This document shows positions 62,201-64,000 of a DNA stretch of 64,000 nucleotides, piece by piece (the first letter of the stretch is position 1; the number at the start of each line of letters is the position of its first letter). The notes below the pieces were generated by a model that saw only the letters and a program-made list of their open reading frames with translations, ran no database searches and had not been told where the DNA came from. The DNA is from Chitinophaga pendula (GTDB lineage: Bacteria; Bacteroidota; Bacteroidia; Chitinophagales; Chitinophagaceae). The stretch covers positions 1,426,001 to 1,490,000 of the forward strand of contig NZ_CP077769.1 in the NCBI RefSeq assembly GCF_020386615.1, read 5' to 3'. A program made the translations under genes and the position numbers.

Positions 62201-64000
62201 ACTAGAGAACAGACATTGTTCCTGCATCAGCAGGCAAGGAAGATCTGGGCCTACTTTGAGACATTTATCAATGAATCGGGTAACTGGCTGCCTCCCGATC
62301 ACTTCCAGGAGCACCCGGTAAAAGTCTTAAAAGATTATACCTCCCCCACCAATATGGGCCTGGCATTATTAGCCAATTTAACGGCGCATGATTTTGGATA
62401 CCTGACCAGTGATCGCATTGTAGTGCAGTTGAATAATATCCTGCACGCCATGGGAAGATTGGAACGTTATAAAGGCCATTTCTATAACTGGTATAATATT
62501 CATAGCCTTAGCCCCTGCTACCCGCGTTATGTGTCCACGGTCGATAGCGGGAATCTTGCCGGCCACCTGATGACGCTCCGGCAGGGGATCACCGATGTGA
62601 ATGACTCACCGCTTATAAGCATCACACAGTTTAAAGGGTTGCTGGATACAGCGTTGGTGCTTGAGACAACAATGACTGGTACGCAGACGCTACAATCGTT
62701 TATACAACAATTGCATGCTATCACTAAAGAAGAGCTTTCTTCACTGGAACAGATCAACGTACATCTTTCCGCTTGTATTGATGCAGTGAATGATCTGGGA
62801 AGTAGCCTAAGACGTGAATATGATAAGGATAGTGATGCTGTTTTCTGGATCGGCAGATTGGAAGACCAATGTGATGCTATGCAGTCGGTATTGGATAACT
62901 ATTTCCCATGGGTATCCTGGACTGATTTACCTGCATCTTGGCAGGAATTGCTACCGTCGCAGGCATTATCTCCACAGGGGTTAAAAAAATGTAATAGCAC
63001 TATAAAAGAGGCTATTAACCAGTTAGACCATCCCACATTGACCCACCAGGAGCGGGCCGTCTTACACCGATTGGCGAATGCTTGGGAGAAAACGGAAATA
63101 ACAGCCAGTCACTTATTACAAGAGGTCGCCTATATCCGTGTGAAATGTACAGCGTTTGCCGATATGGACTATGATTTTCTCTATAATAAGGAGAATATGC
63201 TGTTAAGTATCGGTTACCAAATGGAAACGGAAAGCCTGGATCCGGATTACTATGATGAATTAGCATCCGAAGCTCGATTGGCAAGTTATGCAGCCATTTG
63301 CCAGGGCAAAATACCGGTGAAGAACTGGTTTGCATTGGGGCGCCCGCTGGTACAGACTGATGAAGGCCTGGTGATGTTATCTGCAAATGGTACTATGTTC
63401 GAATATCTGATGCCACTATTGGTAATGCCGGATTTTGATAATACCTTGTTGAACCAGGCTTGTAAAGCTGCAGTAACCGCCCAGATAGCTTACGGTAATA
63501 AAAAAGGAATCCCCTGGGGATTTTCAGAGTCAGAGTACTATGCATTGGATGCCAATTCGAACTATCAATATAAAGTGTTTGGAGCGCCCGATCTGAGCCT
63601 GCGGCAAAGTTATTTAAGTGAAGACAGTGTCGTAGCCCCCTATGCATCCGCTATGGCATTGATGGTGTCTCCAGCAGCAGCATGCCGTAATCTGGAACTG
63701 CTCGCCAAACAGCAATTCAGTGGCCGGTATGGATTCTTTGAGGCAATAGATTACACCCGCTCCCGCGTACCGGGTGGGCAGCAGTTCGGTCTGGTAAGAT
63801 CCTATATGGTACACCATCAGGGAATGGCTCTATTGGGTATGGCATATCTGCTCCAGGATAAACCCATGCAACGCCGCTTTATGCAAGACCCGGAACTGGA
63901 ATCTTCAATTCTCTTGCTGCAGGAAAAGTTCCCACTGGACGTACCCTTCCATATTAAAGGAACAAGCACTGATAACCCCGGCGAACACGAAGAGACCGGT
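59204..64000 (+). CDS. Cyclic beta-1,2-glucan synthase, NdvB/Cgs-like, 5' part
   Basis: An open frame of 1599 codons runs off the window end. It resembles NdvB/ChvB-type cyclic glucan synthases (GT84 plus glycoamylase-like plus GH94), which are usually around 2800 residues. Seen: a soluble N-terminal region to about 405; hydrophobic segments near 410-460, 819-865 and 946-989; a glycosyltransferase segment with LDADTQLP near 628, the EGSFVGKGIYD and LSHDLLEGSY motifs, and RWIRGDWQ; then a glycoamylase-like region with WGFSESEYYALD near 1440, DYTRSRVPGG and MVHHQGMALLG near 1537. The C-terminal phosphorylase-like part is outside the window. It would act at the inner membrane, making periplasmic or exported glucans. 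It sits only 9 bp after the thioesterase, so co-transcription is possible, but a biosynthetic role in the peptide is not expected and it probably marks the cluster border. Confidence 0.88.
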   Translation, partial: MNKAYSRQVSSFLPHEDILTQFEHEPPPFRSELFDAEQMLQYCRQLAGRHKLIAGLDNKIMFRSLSDNKEKINRIHKVLAEAGSGDDAIELHEWRTNFYLIEDQLSKAKMLLTAANKKLPRLQGESGKDYPRIYRIITAFIAHSNAQVDINNLLAFVNTYQTISPLQTGELRAIQLVLKVALIENLVRVAARIAVAKINQGIADSWAARIATANENGIEALNTLWIDFLLSGHAYKDVVIAEVIRYLQEKSPKAAIPMSRLEQILSEKSLTGKSVMVLVNEELTMEKVSFRNCLSSIRMLDTVDWSSFIDAANTIDPILSKEHSGVYPLMEFHTRDRYRREVGAIARQANVAETVIADHVRRLADNAHIAGDTAYGRSHVGYFLIGEGRKQLAEMLGIPWSKKSPQPIGRKALILYLGGFLLFTALLSAVFFNQLQHEARSLMVWLLMSVAIISGAGQLAKLLVDMVASCFTKPVLLPRLDYANGIPDSAKTLVVVPALLFKEEDVKELVHALEVRYLANRTPNLYFGLVTDFSDASDEIMPGDDQILELLADGITALNDKYNSAGDDLFFLFHRPRCWNPLEKIWMGYERKRGKLMGLTALLRGEANEFSRVIGDTTLFAGIRYVITLDADTQLPRDAAWKMTGTMAHPLNHPEYCEKRLRVIAGYGMLQPRMANDLREMNQSRYHRFSGSGPDLDPYTRAIPDLYQDLFGEGSFVGKGIYDVDIVLKALHNRFPDDRVLSHDLLEGSYVRSGLLNDVKLYEQVTGYNAEIKRKHRWIRGDWQIASWIGPFVPTQDNRKVNNPISALSRWKMLDNLRISLMPVGNLLLLVLGMTVLSNTLFWTMAGILTMMSPALITLISKLFSKPVRLLTAEHWMACIKDTAADFLLRIYEILVLPYEAYLAIDAILRAVWRVYVSKRRLLEWVPSANFKNIGNADLLTTCKNMLVGPALSVFVVAYWILTGKDISFMPVVLLAGWLLSPVCAWWMNHPDDITLDQITREQTLFLHQQARKIWAYFETFINESGNWLPPDHFQEHPVKVLKDYTSPTNMGLALLANLTAHDFGYLTSDRIVVQLNNILHAMGRLERYKGHFYNWYNIHSLSPCYPRYVSTVDSGNLAGHLMTLRQGITDVNDSPLISITQFKGLLDTALVLETTMTGTQTLQSFIQQLHAITKEELSSLEQINVHLSACIDAVNDLGSSLRREYDKDSDAVFWIGRLEDQCDAMQSVLDNYFPWVSWTDLPASWQELLPSQALSPQGLKKCNSTIKEAINQLDHPTLTHQERAVLHRLANAWEKTEITASHLLQEVAYIRVKCTAFADMDYDFLYNKENMLLSIGYQMETESLDPDYYDELASEARLASYAAICQGKIPVKNWFALGRPLVQTDEGLVMLSANGTMFEYLMPLLVMPDFDNTLLNQACKAAVTAQIAYGNKKGIPWGFSESEYYALDANSNYQYKVFGAPDLSLRQSYLSEDSVVAPYASAMALMVSPAAACRNLELLAKQQFSGRYGFFEAIDYTRSRVPGGQQFGLVRSYMVHHQGMALLGMAYLLQDKPMQRRFMQDPELESSILLLQEKFPLDVPFHIKGTSTDNPGEHEETG

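Noticed and set aside
1..64000. tRNA, rRNA, CRISPR arrays, transposases, att sites
   Set aside because: None recognised; all direct repeats seen are coding domain repeats of the synthetases.

Overview
The window is almost entirely one large hybrid non-ribosomal peptide synthetase / type I polyketide synthase (NRPS-PKS) gene cluster, all on the + strand. The organism is probably a Bacteroidota member, most likely Chitinophaga-like. This is inferred from moderate GC by eye, A-rich leaders without clear Shine-Dalgarno sequences, the style of the NRPS domains, and an NdvB-type glucan synthase flank. Species and product cannot be identified from the sequence alone.

Layout. 1-603: 3' end of an SbnA-like gene for 2,3-diaminopropionate (Dap) supply. 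680-9637: NRPS C-A-PCP-E-C-A-PCP-C. 9649-11505: glutamine-dependent asparagine synthetase. 11525-14656: NRPS A-PCP-C. 14750-17368: NRPS half-C-A-PCP. 17378-31108: KS-AT-KR-ACP followed by three C-A-PCP modules. 31119-38675 and 38696-46303: KS-AT-KR-ACP-C-A-PCP each. 46314-58262: KS-AT-KR-ACP-C-A-PCP-KS-AT-KR-PCP-like. 58292-59194: discrete thioesterase. 59204 to the window end: 5' part of a cyclic beta-1,2-glucan synthase (NdvB/GT84-like), probably outside the cluster. Gaps are under 100 bp, so the biosynthetic genes look like one transcription unit. No promoter or terminator could be recognised, and no stretch above 300 bp lacks a gene.

How it works (inference from colinearity). There are ten adenylation domains and five malonyl-type PKS modules, each with a ketoreductase and no dehydratase or enoylreductase. 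The predicted chain is X1(D)-X2-X3-X4-[mal]-Asn-Asn-X7-[mal]-Ser-[mal]-Asn-[mal]-X10-[mal]. It would be released by the separate thioesterase. Ketoreduction after amino-acid modules gives statine-like beta-hydroxy-gamma-amino units. Three adenylation domains read as Asn-specific (DLTKIGEVGK), which matches the asparagine synthetase in the operon. Three others share a novel-looking code DIWE(L/M)TADDK and are candidates for Dap or another basic residue.

The most striking feature is recent internal recombination. There is a 2.5-kb near-identical tandem duplication inside one gene, with a breakpoint between the two lobes of the C domain. An Asn adenylation core is transplanted into another gene. 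KS(C-half)-AT(-KR) blocks are near-identical in four of the five PKS modules, while the N-terminal halves of the KS domains stay divergent.
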